Shown piece by piece: positions 22,570 to 34,845 of a DNA stretch of 64,000 bases. The translations under genes and the position numbers were made by a program. Position 1 is the first letter of the stretch. The number at the start of each line of letters is the position of its first letter. The notes beneath the pieces were generated by a model. The model saw nothing but the letters and a program-made list of their open reading frames with translations, was not told the origin of the DNA and ran no database searches. The DNA is from Lumbricus terrestris (lineage: Eukaryota; Annelida; Clitellata; Crassiclitellata; Lumbricidae): the NCBI GenBank assembly GCA_949752735.1, contig OX457053.1, positions 3,491,166 to 3,555,165 of the forward strand. The letters are read 5' to 3'.

Positions 22570-23255
22570 CTACCACAAATACTGAAACTAATACTTATAC
22601 TACAACAGCAGCAACAATAACTACTACTCTTTCACTATCACTACTACGGGGAAGTATGGAAAGTGTTGTGGTTTCCTCTGACATTGTGCCGCACTTTTTC
22701 GATTTTCTGCTTAATATCTGAAAATGTTTTGGAAATGATGACGATGTTGCATGTTCTGTTGCGTGGAACTGTCGCCTGCATGTCGGCCTGTAAATTGTAA
22801 ACTAAACTTGTCAACCTCTTGAGCGGCCACAGTTTAACGTTGCGAGAAGATTTGTGTGAATATCGAGCTGAAATTTCTTCTAAGAGCATCCAGTCACACA
22901 ATCATTGCCTTTATCATTCGATTAACACCGACAAAGCACATCATTTATTTAACTTACCATTATACGAGAAAGAGATAGTACATGTACATTTGCATTAGCG
23001 CATTTCATACACTCTTGCTTCAATCCTTTGTCATGAAGGTTTAAATTTTGAATATTGTAAACAGTTAAGATTGGAATTAGTATTAGATGATTACTATTAC
23101 GATCACTATTACGATCTGTACTACGGTTATGTTTAGAATTGCTATTAAGATTAGTATTAGAATTACCATTAAGATTATCAATATGAATTCAAATGCGATT
23201 ACTACCGGGTATCACGATTACTATTACAACTCGTGGTTGTGCGGTTATATATCTA
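22570..23255. other. No gene recognised
   Basis: 22640-22901 has an 85-codon minus frame of ordinary composition without a recognisable domain. 23050-23230 has irregular GATTACTATTACGAT repeats. Confidence 0.45.
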
Positions 23256-23265
23256 TCTGGTGAAC

Positions 23266-23341
<76 letters not shown>

Positions 23342-23612
23342 CAGAGACAGAGACAGAGACAGAGACAGAGAGACAGACAGACAGACATAGAAACAGAAGA
23401 GACAGAGAGAGGCAAAAGAGAGAGTGAGAGTGAGAGAGCGAGACAGACAGACAGACAGACAGAGACAGAGGAGAGACAGAGAGACAGAGAGAGACAGAGA
23501 CAGCGATAGAGAGGCAGAGACAGACAGAGACAGTCAGAGACATAGACAGATAGATAGACAGAAACAGACAGAAACAGACAGAGAAAGAAATAGAGAGAGA
23601 GAGAGAGAGACA
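23266..23612. repeat. GA array passing into GACA/CAGAGA
   Basis: GA units at 23267-23322, then GACAGAGACAGA, then GACAGACA and mixed units to 23612. Confidence 0.95.
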
Positions 23613-23789
23613 GAGGGTACCAGTAGAGCCTGTGTTGGTCGGTCGCCATGGAAACTTGAGATTGAGAAAACAGAATGCAAATGAGTTTAGCATGTCATTC
23701 AATCCTTTCTCTTTATTTCTCAGTCGTTCGATCTCTCCGCATGTGGTCCATTGATTACATTGTTCGCTCAATCATTCTGTCATCGAGCA

Positions 23790-24258
23790 GTCAGTCAGTG
23801 AATGGTTCATTCATCCATTCGTTCATTCATTCGTTCAATCGTTCATTCGTTCATTCGTTCATTCATTCGTTAAGATGCATTGATTCTCTGCGACTTTCGT
23901 TTAATCATTCGCTCATTCGTTCATTCGTTCCTTCGTTCATTAGTTCATTCGTTCAATCTCTCGACAATTCTTTCATTCATTAATTCATTCCTTCCATCAT
24001 TCATTCTTTTGTTTATTCATACTAGCATTCAGTTCTTCGCTCATTCGTTGGTTCTTGTATTCATTCATTCATTCATTCATTCATTCATTCAGGCGTTCAA
24101 CATGCTGACAATCATTCTCGGCTTCTTTCGTACGTTCATTCGTTCAGCCGTTCAGTCCACTTCTTCTCTCATTCAGTCATTCAGTCATTCATTCAGTCAT
24201 TCATTCAGTCATTCATTCAGTCATTCATTCAGTCATTCATTCGTTCGTTCATTCAATC
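23790..24258. repeat. ATTC/GTTC tetranucleotide region
   Basis: Long decayed ATTCGTTC repeats, including a 14-bp higher-order unit CATTCAGTCATTCA near 24175-24242. Frames read Phe/Ile/His/Ser and are artefacts. Confidence 0.93.
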
Positions 24259-24321
24259 GACCAACAACCACCCACCCAATTTACACAGCGCCGCCACAAC
24301 GCAATCCTCAAGACAACTTAC

Positions 24322-24576
24322 GTGCATCTTCCATTCCAAGGTCGACGTCGTCTTCTCCTTCTTCTTCCATTCATCGACGCCTCTCCGTCTCTCACCATGC
24401 AGCGGCGGCATTTCTCCCTCCTGCTGCAGTCGAAGGCCATCGCCACCACCGTCGTCATCATCATCGTCCCTTCCCGTCTCCGAGTCGATCGCCTTCTGCG
24501 CCTTCCTCGCACCGACCGACCGACGACCGACCGCCAAGGCAGCGGCGGCGGTCCAGCCTCTCCAGCCTGCAGGCAT
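24322..24576 (-). CDS. Candidate first coding exon of a host gene (minus)
   Basis: From ATG at 24576 the minus strand stays open for exactly 85 codons to 24322, where GTAAGT (24321-24316) gives a consensus splice donor in phase 0. The predicted N-terminus is Ala/Arg-rich, then an Asp/Gly stretch, then Lys/Glu-rich; no domain is recognised. The region is GC- and CpG-rich and not a simple repeat, and three CCAAT boxes lie upstream at 24715-24763. An open plus-strand frame overlaps (from about 24397), so the strand is not settled. No second exon was located. A weak candidate only. Confidence 0.25.
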
Positions 24577-24714
24577 CGACGCGATGAATCACTGCCAAAT
24601 CCACCTCATCATCCTCATTCCAAACCTCCCCCTCCCCTTCTCCTCCTCTGCTTCTGCCTCCAAGCTGCTGCTGCTGCTGCTGACCGCGGTTCCATGGCGA
24701 ATCTTCGATTGTAA

Positions 24715-24763
24715 TTGGCAAAGATCAGCGATTGGCGAAGCGGCGTAGAACCGCGATCATTGG
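24715..24763 (-). promoter_or_regulatory. Three CCAAT boxes within 50 bp
   Basis: ATTGG on the plus strand (CCAAT on minus) occurs at 24715-24719, 24731-24735 and 24759-24763, in a CpG-rich stretch extending to about 24960. Clustered CCAAT boxes are typical NF-Y promoter sites. They lie 140-190 bases upstream of the candidate ATG at 24576. Confidence 0.3.
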
Positions 24764-24963
24764 TCCAACCCCGATCGACGACGACTGCGACAAGACGACG
24801 ACAGAATCATGGAACGCGTGCGATCGCCGCGATGAAGTCCGGCGGAACGAACGGAACAGGCTAACAAGCACGAGTCGGTGACGGACGGTGGCGTGGAGCG
24901 ACCCGCTGCAGGTGCATGCCACGCTGGTGGTGACAATAAACAAGCTGAGATTGTTGGGAAATT

Positions 24964-25470
24964 ATTCTACGAGTGAACGACTTGCTCAAGATCCCTATAC
25001 ATGGTCGGCGTGCAATTGAGATGTGCTGACAAGGCGCTATAGAAAGTGCCTAGAGCAGAATTCAATATTAAGGATTTCTGATTTTTATTTCTTAGCTGAA
25101 ACGTTTAGATCATAGTTGTAAGAAAGTTTTTTTTAGTTTTTTGTTCTCTCCCAAAAACGTCGTTTTTTGGGTTTTTTCATTTTTCGCATTGTTTTTGTCG
25201 TTTTTTTAATTTTTGATGTAACTTTATTTATTTACTGTCAATTATTATTTTCCTTAATCTAATTTTTCTGATATTCCATACGTTTTCACCGTACTCTCAC
25301 GAATTCAGCTAACTATTATAGTGTCATTATGTAAGTGTTTAAGTAATCATTTGAGAAATACATATGGTAGCTTAGATCCATACAGGAAATGAAATTTGTA
25401 AGAGTCATTTTTGATATTAAATTCTTGGGCCTATAACTAATATTTATAAGTAAAAATTTTAAGTATAAAT
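24964..25470. other. No gene; possible LINE tail at 25031-25050
   Basis: AAGGCGCTATAGAAAGTGCC at 25031-25050 resembles the GGCGCTATATAAA tails of local LINE/SINE families. The rest is T-rich unique sequence. Confidence 0.35.
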
Positions 25471-25475
25471 ATACG

Positions 25476-25542
25476 TCGTCGTCGTTGGCGTTGTCGTCGG
25501 CGTCGTCCTCTTCCTCACCACCACCACCACCACCACCACCAC
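25476..25542. repeat. CGTCGT and CCA trinucleotide runs
   Basis: GTCGTCGTT at 25476-25510, then CCACCACCA at 25518-25542. Confidence 0.9.
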
Positions 25543-25739
25543 CACTGGTAACGTTCTACAAAGGTGTCTAAAAGCACTCCAACCAACCAATCGCAACCGT
25601 CTGTTACCTCAGCCACGTGACTCAACTCCGACTGCGCATGCTCAACACAGAGACCGTTGACGAATGCGGACCACAGACGTCGGACGAGTCCATTAGACGC
25701 AATCGGTTGTTGCGACAGAAAAAGACTCGCTGGTCGAGT

Positions 25740-26640
25740 GAAGAAGAGAGGAGAGGGTGCGACGACGTTGGCAGACGCTGAAAGCGGAGGAAGAGGAAGA
25801 TGAAGCGAAATAAAGAAGAGGGATCTGAGGAAGCAAATTAGTTGAGAGACGGTAGATGATGATGATGATGATGATGATGATGACGACGACGACGAGGATG
25901 CTGAGTGGTCGAGTGACCGAGAGGATGGGGTGGCGGTTGGAAGGGGTGAGGAGGAGGTGGAGGAGGAGGAGGAAGGGAAAGAGGAGGAGGAATGAGAGTG
26001 AGAACCTGAGAACAGAACGAATAAGGGAAATGATATGAGGAAGAGGAGGAGGTGGAGGGGCACGAGAAGGAGGAAGAAGAGGAGGAAGAAGAGGGGGAAG
26101 AAGAGGAGGAAAAAGAGGAGGAAGAAGAGGGGGAAGAAGAGGAGGAAAACGAGGGGGACTACGAGGAAGAGGAGGAGGACTAAACAGTAGAGAAGGCGGA
26201 TGGAATGGGAGGATAAGACAGGGAAATTAACAGAAAAGGTGGAATGATAGGAGGAAGCGAAGGAGGAGGCGAGGAAGAAGAGGAAAAGGAGAAGGAGGAA
26301 GAAGAGGAGATATGGGAGTGAATGCTTGAGAATTGGAGAGGAGAAGAGGTGTACGAGGACGAAGAGGAGAAAGGGAAGAAGAATGAGGACGAGGATGAAA
26401 GGAAGGAGGTGGAAGAGGAGGCTCTCAGGAGGGAATGAGAGGAAAGCCAGAGAAGCGAAGCGGGGATTTAGAATGAAAATGGAAGGAACAACCTGAGAAG
26501 AGTAGGATCGAAGATTAATGAAAAGAGGAAGAGGAAGAGAGAAAGAAGAATACGAGGATGGAAAGGAAGAAGAGGGGAGGAATAGGAGAAGGAGGAATGG
26601 TGTGAAGCAGTGTGAGAATTGTGGAAAATAACTGGGGGTT
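25740..26640. repeat. Long purine tract (GAGGAA-rich)
   Basis: About 900 bases dominated by A and G on the plus strand, with GAAGAAGAGGAGG blocks and a GATGATGAT run at 25854-25882. The 379-codon minus frame (Phe/Leu/Ser/Pro-rich) is the pyrimidine-strand translation. I do not annotate a gene. Confidence 0.85.
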
Positions 26641-26907
26641 GGACCATTATCCACTTGGAATTGGGGTGGGAAAAACAGACTTTACTATGGGGCTCCAAGA
26701 AAGACTGGGGGTTGAAACCCCCTACCCCCGGCAATTCTTACCCTGGTGTTAAGGCCCGAATAGAAAAGCGGGGATGAGGAACAATAAGATGAAAACGCGG
26801 AGGAGGAGGAATAAGAAGAGGAGTGAGGAAGGAAGTATGAAGGTCCAATGCATGAGAAGGCGAGGTGGACCGCATCGATGTACTGGATGTCTGGATCGTT
26901 GACTCTC

Positions 26908-27198
26908 AATACAATACAATGCAATACAATGCAACACAATGCAATACAATGCAGGGCAATGCAATACAATGCAAGACAATACAATACAGTACAATGCAAC
27001 ACAATGCAATACAATGCAATACAATGCAGGGCAATACAATACAATGCAAGACAATACAATACAGTACAATGCAACACAATGAAACACAATGCAATACAAT
27101 GCAAGACAACACAATACAGTACAATGCAACACAATGCAATACAATGCAATACAATGCAAGACAATACAATACAATACAATGCAAGACAATGCAAAGCA
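26908..27198. repeat. CAATA/CAATG pentanucleotide array
   Basis: ACAATGCAATACAATGCAAC units with a higher-order repeat of about 60 bases marked by GCAAGACAATACAATACAGT. All three frames on each strand are largely open; none is a gene. Confidence 0.95.
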
Positions 27199-27439
27199 TT
27201 CATAGTTTCATTTGCTGTTGTCTGAGACCACTGCATGCGCGTAATAACGATGAACGTCGCCCTCCTCTTTCCACAACGATTGGGACTGGCACTGATCGAG
27301 GGGGTTGCGGTTTGTATAATAGTCGAGTCGCTTAAACACATCGCATATAGTCACTCAGTCACATTGCCGCATTGCTAGAACAGTCATGCGTGGCCTTCAG
27401 ACAAGACCTTGGAAGTCATAACGAACGTCATCACGGCGT

Positions 27440-27745
27440 GTATGCGTGTGTGGGGTTTGTGTGTGTGTTTGTGTGTTTGTGTTTGTGTGTGTTTGTGTGT
27501 GTGTTTTTTGTGTTTGTGTGTGTTTGTGTGAGTGTGTTTGTGTGCGCTTATGTGTGTCTGTGTGTGCTTATGTGTGTTTGTGTGTGCGTGTGTGGGGTTT
27601 GTGTGTGTGTTTGTGTGTTTGTGTTTGTGTATTTGTGTGCTTATGTGTGTGCGTCTGTGTGTGCCTATGTGTGTTTGTGTGTGTTTATGTGTGTTTGTGG
27701 GTTTGTGTGTGCTTATGTGTGCTTATGTGTGTGCGCATATGCGTC
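27440..27745. repeat. GTGTTTGTGT array
   Basis: Interrupted GTGTGTTT repeats with a long duplication: the block around GTGTGGGGTTTGTGTGTG occurs at about 27449 and 27591. Confidence 0.93.
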
Positions 27746-27964
27746 TGCATGGATGGGGTTTGTTTGAATCATAACAATGACCGGAGGGTTAATGGCATGG
27801 AGTTAATCCGAATGGCGACCGGATGCATGGGCTTGGTGAGGGATGGGTGGGATGGTCGAACGAGTGCAACGTGCCCTTTAGGGTGAAGCACGAAAGTCAG
27901 ACTGCAGGGGAAGGGGGCAGACGGAAGGTGTAGACGTTGAGGAGGCAGACGCGTGGTAGGTGGA

Positions 27965-28555
27965 GGAGCAAGAGTGAGAGAGACGGAGACAGAGACAGAG
28001 AGAGAATGAAAGACAGAAGGGAAGAGGGAGAGATTGGTATAAACTATACATCTATGTATATTGAGAGAAAATATATATACATAGATAGAGAGAGTCAAAC
28101 AGACAGACAGACAGGGAGAGAGACAGAGATATAGACAGAGACAGACAGAGAGGAAGAAAGAGGAAGAGAGAGAGGGAGAGGGAGAGAGACATAGACAGAA
28201 ACAGAGACAAGGACAGAGCGAAAGCGAGAGGTAACTGACAAATAGAGAGGCAAATAGAGAGAGCGCGCGAGAGAGAGTGAGTGAGAGAGAAACTGGAATA
28301 CAAGCAGACAGAGAAATACAAAGAGACAGAGGTACAAAGAGAGACTGAAGCAGAGAGAGAGAGAGACACTGACAAACAGAGGTATTGGTTGGTGTAACAA
28401 GACTCAGGTAGAAGCAGACGTAAAGGCAGCGACAGAAAGGTACTGAGAGAGAAACGGAGGCAGGTACAGAGGAACAGATCTCGACAGATATACAGAGATA
28501 GGGAGTGAGACAAAGGAAGGGGCACTGACGCAAACAGACACGAACAGACAGGTAC
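27965..28555. repeat. GAGA/GACA/CAGA purine-rich region
   Basis: Mixed GAGAGACAGA repeats, more decayed than the array at 13515. The 269-codon minus frame is Ser/Leu/Cys repeat translation. Confidence 0.88.
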
Positions 28556-28734
28556 ACGACATAATATATTCTATTCATAAATCACAGAATTTGCTGATTA
28601 GCGTAGACAAAGAGATTGAAGTTTCCAATGAACAATAGACAGATTGATTGCATCAGTGACATTGCCTTTCGGCCAAAAATTATGACAAAGGAAATGGCAT
28701 GACGAAAATGTCAAATGGCAGCGATCAAGGAAAC

Positions 28735-29170
28735 CACAATAATAGCATTAATTCATTATTTCATTAAATAATTAATTAGTTTATTAATTAATTAGATAAT
28801 TAATTCATTCATTTATTCGTTCATCCATTCATTCATTCTCATAGTCGCTCATTCATTCGTTCGCTCGTTCATTTATTCATTCATTCATTTGTTCATTCAT
28901 TCATTCATTTGCTCGTTCTTTCGTTTGATCTTTTACTCGGTCATTAATTAATTAATTAATTAATTCATTCATTCATTCATTCATTCATTCAATCAATCAA
29001 GCAATCAATCAATCAATCATTCTATCATTCAATCGCTCGTTCATTCATTAATTTAATTCATTCATTCTCATATTCGTTCATTCATTCATTCATTCATTCA
29101 TTTATCTGTCCATTCACACATTCACTCACTCATTCATTCGACTGTTTATTCGCTTGTTCGTTCACTATCT
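28735..29170. repeat. ATTC/ATTA tetranucleotide region
   Basis: TTAATTAA runs and ATTCATTC repeats, including a perfect ATTC block near 28962-28990 and AATC at 28990-29018. Confidence 0.92.
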
Positions 29171-29577
29171 CCTTTCTCTCATCAGAAATCATTCATTTAT
29201 TGCATTAATTGCGTGAATTGCATTAATTCAATCATTTTTTTAAAAATCAATTAGAAGATTTCTGCAGCGTATAATCAATTACGTCAGCGCGCATCTATAG
29301 TCGCATCACGGCTGCCATTATCAAAAATGACTTTCTAAGCCTATCAATAGATTTGAGAGACATTGAATACTAATAAAAACCGCTGAACCGTGTCGGATGC
29401 TAACCTGGCGATGGTGCATAGCAACGCAACCAACCGTTAACTCGTCGAATCAATCAAGCATGACGGCGCCACGTGCGCAATGGAAGAGATCGCTCGTGTG
29501 GAGAGGCAAGGGTTAGCGAGGGCGAATCCAGGTTCTGGCATTCGGGAGACGTCGAGGTAATACCTGAATGGATCTGT

Positions 29578-29785
29578 GGGGCTCGGTGGTATAGTGGGTA
29601 TGTTCGATGCCTTGGAGTAGAAAGATTGCGGATTCGAATCCAACGTAGGGACGTTGAGCAAGTCCTTCATTCGCAATTGCTTCACTCGCTTTGGCGTGAA
29701 ACTCCGCGATTCAGTGTCCGGGCTGTTGTCGGGATCGCCTCTGAGTAGATTTGAAAGGGCTCATACTCACATACATACATACAAG
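29578..29785 (+). mobile_element. Main SINE family, diverged copy
   Basis: The head TCGGTGGTATAGTGGGTATG and B-box-like GGATTCGAATCC (29631-29642) precede GAGCAAGTCCTTCATTCGCA, TGGCGTGAAACTCCG and GATCGCCTCTGAGTAG. It ends in ACATACATACA. Each block matches the copies at 976, 42288 and 57661, but with many substitutions and a shortened tail, so it is older. Confidence 0.8.
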
Positions 29786-29849
29786 CACATCACTGATCAA
29801 TGGCCTGTGCGTTTTGCATAACACGGCGCTTTAGAAGTTGTTGCATTAG

Positions 29850-30320
29850 ATTATTTACGATATTTCATATCCATATTTATTCTCACATTTTACATCTTAG
29901 TTTTACATTTACATTTTATAACGATTTATTACATTATTTTACAGTTTTCTTCTAGATGTCTCATCTACAATTACATTTTGCCAATTGTGTACAGTTTACG
30001 TCTATATTCTACATTGACATCCTGCATTTATATCTTAGTTGACATCTTCAGTTTTTATTTACATTTAAAATTCACTTTCAGACTTACATCTGCATTTACA
30101 TTTTAAATTTAGTTTCAGACTTACATTTGCATTTACATTTTAAATTCGCATTTCGAATTTACATCTGTAAGTTACAGTTGCATGTCTGCTTGGAGTTAAT
30201 ATTTACTATATTTACTATTATAAGTTTACATTTTATTTTACGTCCACATTCACAATTTACACTTCACATTTTCATCTACATTTTACATATTAATTTAAAT
30301 TTACATATATCTTTTATACC
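29850..30320. repeat. Decayed ACATTT hexamer-like region
   Basis: TTACATTTACATTTTA words recur throughout without fixed spacing. No gene. Confidence 0.6.
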
Positions 30321-30740
30321 ATGTTGTATGCGTTACAAGCGAGCAATTATAATTATAGGAGACGTGTATTGCTTATCGTGTGATAATATCTCTCGTCTAA
30401 CTACCGAACATCACATCCTTTAAGCGATCACTTTTGGTGAGTGTGAAATCATAGACGCCATGGTTTTATGAATGGTCGTAAACTTACAGACTGTATCGTA
30501 AAATATCAAATTCATGCCTGTCTTTATTACTCATCTTTCAACTCACTCCGAACACCGCCATCTTAAATTGAAACTTGCGTGCCGAGTTGTAGCGCATCAT
30601 AAACTGCATACGCGTCTCGATATTGGAGCGTTGAAATTGCTTTCGCGGGATCATACAACACCATGGAATTGTCTATTGTGCAATTTTAATTGTGAGCTGT
30701 GCGTCTGAGCGGGCCACGGTGTGTATATTATAGTCGATCT

Positions 30741-30830
30741 ACGCCTGAGCTCTTGCCCTCGTGAAGAAGTTGGTGCCCTGAGCTTTGATTTCGGGTGGCT
30801 CTTTAGAAGTTCTGAGTTTACGATTAAACG
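30741..30830 (+). repeat. Dispersed repeat fragment, shared with 2297-2400
   Basis: TTGGTGCCCTGAGCTTTGAT, then TTCGGGTGGCTCTTTAGAAG and TTTACGATTA, align with the fragment near 2310. Confidence 0.5.
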
Positions 30831-30884
30831 AGAGAGGGTTACGGGATTTGATACATTTACCAGCAATTTATACATGATGTGATT

Positions 30885-31215
30885 ACATTACATGATGTGC
30901 TTGCACAATATAATTATGATGTGATTGCACAATATAATTATGATGTGATTGCACAATATAATTATGATGTGATTGCACAATATAATTATGATGTGATTGC
31001 TCATAACACGAATGCATGTAATGTGATTTCGCATGATGTGATTGCACGAAATGTGATCACACGTCATATGAACACGCATTGTGCGAATTCACAAAGTGTG
31101 GCTATATACACATAGTGTCATTTCACATAATGCCATTTCACATAGTGTCATTGCACATGATGCAATTTTTGCATAACATGTGATTACACATGATGCAAAT
31201 TATCATTACACACGA
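30885..31215. repeat. 24-bp minisatellite, then decayed copies
   Basis: Four near-perfect copies of a 24-bp unit containing ATGATGTGATTGCACAATAT at 30890-31000. Irregular GATGTGATT/CACATAGTGTCATT words follow to 31215. Confidence 0.9.
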
Positions 31216-31562
31216 TGTGATGGCTAGTTACGAAACTTTCATCTAGGCCCACTTTCTTTGCTATAATTGTATACGTGAGCACAGACAGCATTGACTAATC
31301 ACAGCATATAACTCCTTTTTTCGTTACCCTACCTCACCTTACGTGAGAGACTATAATAGTTCAGAAGCCAAGGCATGGCTCGTATACCAGTCAACACAAA
31401 ACCGTGGTGCTGACAGGTATTTGCGTTTTCAGTAGCTGCTAGAGAAACGCTCCACCTTTATCAGAAGCCTCTCTTCTATGGATCTTCTAACAGCTGGATC
31501 TTCTAACCGACAGTGATTTGTCTTTTTCCGGATGTAAGTCGACTCTGCTGTTGCGCGATTAA

Positions 31563-31650
31563 GCACATGCAACGCATGTATGCATGCAACGTATGTATCA
31601 TGTATGCAACGTATGTATCATGTATGCATGCAACGTATGTATGCATGATA
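31563..31650. repeat. GCAACGTATGTATCATGTAT repeat
   Basis: Four units of about 20 bases built on GCAACGTATGTAT. Confidence 0.85.
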
Positions 31651-31834
31651 ATATAGATCAGCTTTAGTTGCTCTAAAGGAATGCGGCGTTCATTGCTAAA
31701 GGTGGGACCGTGGGAGGGATGGTGAAGAGCGTGGAGTGGTGAGAGATTGGCGACGGATGATGAGAGAAATAGACTTCCTGCATGCTTATGGTCGAGATCG
31801 AATGGAAATGTAATGAGGGATGCGTGGAGAAGGA

Positions 31835-31882
31835 AGATCATCATCGTCGTCATCGTCGTCGTCATCGTCGTCATCGTCGTCG

Positions 31883-31929
<47 letters not shown>

Positions 31930-32014
31930 GTCGTAGCCGTCGTCATCGTCATCGTCATCGTCATCGTCGTCGTCGTAGTCGTCGTCGTCGTCGTCGTCAT
32001 CATCATCGTCATCG

Positions 32015-32046
<32 letters not shown>

Positions 32047-32080
32047 ATCGTCGTCGTCGTCGTCATCATCGTCGTCATTT
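31835..32080. repeat. CGTCAT hexanucleotide array
   Basis: Same class as 19120-19352; contains a pure CAT run at 31885-31930. Confidence 0.95.
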
Positions 32081-32199
32081 TAGTTGTTATTGTTGTTACA
32101 TTGCTATTGTTATTTGTTCTATTGTTGTTATTGTTATAATCGACAGCATAGTTATAGTAGTAGTAATCATCGCATTGTAAGTGGATTGGCAATTCGACA

Positions 32200-33060
32200 T
32201 TTACAAAACCTTATATATATATATGTGAGCTAATAATATATAAACTCATAATTATATATAAGCAATAAACATACGTGAAACATGAGCATAAGTATAATAG
32301 GCGTTAATACACAACGTCTGACCTTCTAGACATTGACCTTTTCTATAGATATGAAGGCAAACGCGTATAGCCTACATCCAAGCCTACTTACATGCGTAAT
32401 GCGTATACATTACATACTACACACACCCATCACATGCCTACTCGAGGACTTAAACGATGAGAGTGGAAAAGGGAAAGGGCAAACCAAGGTCACACGTCAT
32501 AAAAACGTTAAAAAGTCTAAATATCTTGACGTTATTTGACGTCAGTATGTCATAGATCTAATTATATTGGCTGACGTCTTCGAAAAATTGTTTTGAAGCG
32601 GGGAAGTTGCAAAGCCCAGAGGTTCCAACGACGTCTCTATTTTCAAGCCCCACCGCATAGATGACTGTCTCCATTTGTTGTGGCTACGTCCCCCGTTCTC
32701 TACCCCCCCCCCAAAAAAATCTTCGTTTTAATCTTTGGCTCGTGTGGTCTTGGTCTTCACCAGACATTGATATCACTGATATCATTCTGTCGCCATTTCA
32801 TTTATAGTATACGAAGTCTACGCCATGCATAGAGTTTCTCTTTCATGATCGGCGGCTCATCTCAAAGAGAGCTTTGATGTCCCTCCCTCGATCGCTAGTG
32901 TTACAGACCTACATGTACATGTGCACATGTACATCCGTTGCATTGGTTGTCCGTTTCTCGTTGCGAGGTGAACATTTACAAGTGCATTTCATCATGCAAT
33001 GGTTCATCCTTTGGTGGAAGATTTCATATCGACCCGGCGGCATGTTCCATCGCAGTCAAG
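32200..33060. other. No gene recognised
   Basis: A TATATA run at 32208-32225, then unique sequence. Short C and A runs lie at 32704-32720. Confidence 0.45.
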
Positions 33061-33335
33061 TGTGTGCGTATTTGTGTGTGTGCGTGTGCGTGCGTATGTG
33101 TGTGTGAGTGTGTGTGAGTGTCTGTGTGCAGCTTATTTTAAACGGCGTTGTACTGATAATGGCACAACAGCAAAAGCAACAACTTCAACAATAATAGTTG
33201 TAGTAGGAGTAGTAGTAGTTGTTGTTTTTGTTGCAATAGCAATCATAATAGGTCTGATATTTTATAATGATATTAATGATCATAATAATATTAACGATAA
33301 TAATAATGATGATAATTATAATAATAATTCTTCCA
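33060..33335. repeat. TG tract, then interrupted GTA/ATA repeats
   Basis: GTGTGCGTGTG at 33060-33125, GTAGTAGTT near 33195-33230, and AATAATAAT-like repeats to 33330. Confidence 0.75.
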
Positions 33336-33339
33336 TTCC

Positions 33340-33422
33340 ATCAAGTATTTATATAGCACCTCTTCAAGGGAACTGATCAGGGGCTCCCTACCTCAGCACG
33401 GACACTTTGAACAGTTTTGGAA
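33340..33422 (-). mobile_element. SINE/LINE 3' tail, antisense
   Basis: On the minus strand: GTGTCCGTGCTGAGGTAGGG, then AGCCCCTGATCAG, CTTGAAGAGGTGCTATATAA. Each part matches the tail of the main SINE (GTGTCCGCTCTGCATTCGGG, AGCGCCTCTGAGTAG, CTTGAAGGGGCGCTATAAC). The head is missing. From 33425 to 33880 nothing else is recognised. Confidence 0.6.
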
Positions 33423-33884
33423 TGCTAGTAGAGAATGGGCGTTGCTAAAGAGGGAAGCCAACTACAATAATAACAAAATCGGTGCATATAATTCTCGTCC
33501 ATACCCTTCGCATTCCATTCCCTACCCTAACCTCATCGTAAGCCTACTAGCTTCACCTCCCCGCCTTACCTAATCTCAACAGCCTTTCCCTACACTTTTG
33601 GCCATGGCTTGGTTGTCACTGACACTGATATTGATGCGTACTTACTTACAGACGGGCATGCATGTCACCCGATCGCTGTCTAATACAGCAGCTGGTGAAT
33701 AGTGTTGGTGGACGGTGGTCTGGTCATCGGTCAGGCGCTGGGCTTCCCTCTCTTCTTGTCCGATGTTCATCTAATTGGCTCGGCTTCCGCTGCGCTGTTT
33801 GCAAACTCATCTCTGCTTAAACCGAATCTGCATAAATCGATGGATGGGGAAAAGACCAACGAGTGCGTTCGGAGGTTTGTGCGT

Positions 33885-34398
33885 GTGTTTGGATGGATGG
33901 ATGGGTGGGTGGGTGAGTGGATGGATGGTTGGGTGGGTGAGTGGATGGATGGATGATGGATGGATGATGGATGATGGATGAATGTGTGGGATGATGGTTG
34001 GGTAAGTGGATGGACGATGGATTGATGGTTTGGTAAGTGGATGGATGTATGGATGGTGGGACGATGGACGGATGGATATGGATGGTGCTTTTTGGGTGGG
34101 TGAGATGATCGATGAATTTAAGTGGGTTGGGATAGATGGATGGGTGGTGGGCGGGCGGGTTAATGGATGGATTTAGATGGATCATGATAGATGAATGGAT
34201 GGATTGAAGGATGGATAGTTGGGTAAGTAGATGGATGATGGATGAATGGATGACGGACGGATGGATGGATGATAGATGGGTGGGTGGAAGGATGGCTGGA
34301 CTTAAGTGGGTGAGGGTGGATGGATGGGTGGCGGGCGGGCGGGCGGGCGGGATGGATTTAGATGGGTGGGTGGATGAATGGATGGATGGATCCAGATT
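33885..34398. repeat. GGAT/GGGT array
   Basis: GGATGGATGGGTGGGT repeats with a partly duplicated block of about 190 bases (the GGGCGGGCGGG-containing blocks near 34145 and 34330). Confidence 0.93.
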
Positions 34399-34845
34399 TG
34401 ACGAGGGCCTATGACAACAGAGACCGTTGCCCGCGAAAAAAAATGTGTTTGGCATATTACAGGCTTACAGCACTTTTTTGAGATGAATGGATGATGGACA
34501 GATGCATTTATAATATATGCATGGATGTAACAGAGGCCTATGCGTGCAAGTTTGTATTTATGCATGTTTGCATGCATTTGTGACATGCCTATACAAGTAA
34601 GCAAAGAATGGCCTTCCTGACTTTCAAAATAGAGCTGGAGAAAGGAAAAAATTGGGCATCAAAAGCTGCAGTCACATCGCTCGTCAATCAAAGTTCTGAG
34701 TTGCAATAGGCCTATTATAATATCATTTCAGCGCACATGGATATATAAATATATAATATTAAATCAAAAGCATATAATTTACGCCTAGGCCTGCGCGTTG
34801 CGCATAAGCTTTGGTCTATAGAAGGGATGAAAAAGCGTTTGCGTC

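Noticed and set aside
22644..22901. 85-codon minus-strand frame of ordinary composition
   Set aside because: Not a repeat translation, but no domain, splice signal or neighbour supports a gene; left as unassigned sequence.
25515..26654. 379-codon minus-strand open frame
   Set aside because: Phe/Leu/Ser/Pro composition follows directly from the purine/pyrimidine tract. No domain, signal or conserved motif.
26640..26760. MITE suggested by GGGGTTGAAACCCCC
   Set aside because: Short local symmetry only; no flanking duplication or matching outer ends.
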